DNA from: Candidatus Bathyarchaeota archaeon
GTDB lineage: Archaea; Thermoproteota; Bathyarchaeia; TCS64
Assembly: GCA_030593155.1 (NCBI GenBank)
Contig: JAUVHT010000060.1
Coordinates: 1-5,568, forward strand
Length of the DNA stretch: 5,568 nucleotides
Direction of reading: 5' to 3'
In this document: positions 5,227 through 5,568 of the stretch, piece by piece
Layout of the letters: every line of letters starts with the position of its first letter
Numbering within the stretch: position 1 is the stretch's first letter
Program-made: the position numbers and the translations under genes
Notes under the pieces: model-generated
The model's database searches: none
The model's input: only the letters and a program-made list of their open reading frames with translations
Told to the model about the DNA's origin: nothing

Positions 5227-5568
5227 GTGTCAAATTTGGCGACCAATAGGGACGTGAAACTCCAGTTATACCGCTCGATGATACGCATCCGGACATTCGA
5301 GAACAGCGCACGGGTCCTCATCAAAGAGGGCAACATCCCCGCGCGCTTCGGTATGTACACGGGGCAGGAGGCCGTCGCTGCAGGGGTGTGCGCTCACCTC
5401 GACGCAGGCGATCAGATCGGGAGCACCCATAGGCCTCTGGGCCACCTGATAGCGAAAGGCTGCAGCCTCAAGGGTCTGATGGCAGAACTTTGCGGCAAGA
5501 GGACTGGCCTGAACAGGGGAAAGGCCGGTCCCTACCATGTCTTCGACCCGTCCGTCGGCGCCTTGGGG
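5227..5568 (+). CDS. E1-alpha subunit of a pyruvate/acetoin-type 2-oxo-acid dehydrogenase (5' part)
   Basis: The first 114 codons of a thiamine-diphosphate-dependent dehydrogenase alpha subunit are present; the usual length is about 320-360 residues, so roughly two thirds lies beyond the window. With a beta subunit it would decarboxylate a 2-oxo acid (or cleave acetoin) and pass the acyl group to a lipoyl E2 protein. Family marks in order are LQLYRSMIRIRTFE (12-25), GMYTGQEAVAAGV (42-54), GDQIGSTHRPLGHLIAKG (61-78), LMAELCGKRTGLNRGKAG (84-101) and PYHVFD (102-107), matching the usual 'GQEA', 'HRxHGHxxAKG' and 'GKGGSMHxxD' blocks. One oddity is Leu71, where relatives of the acetoin and pyruvate type usually have the His of an HG pair. 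The start is GTG at 5227; the frame is closed by TAG at 5209-5211, so little extension is possible. The thiamine-diphosphate-binding GDG...N motif is not in the window. Substrate type cannot be decided from this part. Confidence 0.88.
   Translation, partial: MSNLATNRDVKLQLYRSMIRIRTFENSARVLIKEGNIPARFGMYTGQEAVAAGVCAHLDAGDQIGSTHRPLGHLIAKGCSLKGLMAELCGKRTGLNRGKAGPYHVFDPSVGALG

Noticed and set aside
5266..5538. Minus-strand open frame of 90 codons at the right end
   Set aside because: It lies antisense to a clearly recognisable E1-alpha coding region and shows no family features of its own.
1..5568. CRISPR arrays, insertion sequences, tRNA or rRNA genes, prophage or defence genes
   Set aside because: No regularly spaced repeats, terminal inverted repeats, transposase motifs, cloverleaf-like sequences or nuclease/phage protein motifs were seen in any part of the window.

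Overview
The window looks archaeal. Start-proximal elements fit archaeal promoters (A/T-rich TATA-like boxes about 25 bases before the expected transcript starts, one with a purine-rich BRE-like flank). GTG starts are common. One gene appears to be leaderless, and the protein types (an SLC41-like double MgtE transporter, a long-form YeiH transporter and a zinc-ribbon protein with a possible CdvA-like coiled coil) fit the TACK side of the Archaea. A Bathyarchaeia-like source is my best guess, from the flavour of the proteins only; no marker gene is present to settle it.

Layout, left to right. Bases 1-58 are the last codons of an unidentified plus-strand gene. A gene-free stretch of about 230 bases holds a possible terminator and a TATA-type promoter. 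Then comes a plus-strand gene for a divalent-cation transporter made of two fused MgtE-type membrane domains. It converges, with 43 bases between the two stop codons, on a minus-strand pair that is probably one operon: a YeiH-family ('putative sulfate exporter') membrane protein, followed 42 bases later by a radical SAM enzyme with a SPASM/Twitch-like C-terminal cysteine region. A divergent regulatory region of about 350 bases (3998-4353) separates this operon from a plus-strand gene for a small zinc-ribbon, acidic-linker, coiled-coil protein. The window ends inside a gene for the E1-alpha subunit of a thiamine-diphosphate-dependent 2-oxo-acid (pyruvate/acetoin-type) dehydrogenase.

How they work together. 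The only convincing functional unit is the YeiH/radical SAM pair, linked by strand and spacing; the joint role is unknown. The magnesium-type transporter, the zinc-ribbon protein and the E1-alpha gene each seem to have their own promoter. The E1-alpha gene is probably the first gene of a dehydrogenase operon that continues outside the window.

Most of the window is ordinary chromosomal sequence. I see no mobile element, CRISPR array, tRNA or rRNA. The points most worth a second look are the zinc-ribbon/coiled-coil protein, the YeiH/radical SAM pairing, and the divergent intergenic region with two stacked plus-strand promoters, an orphan Shine-Dalgarno sequence and a hairpin.
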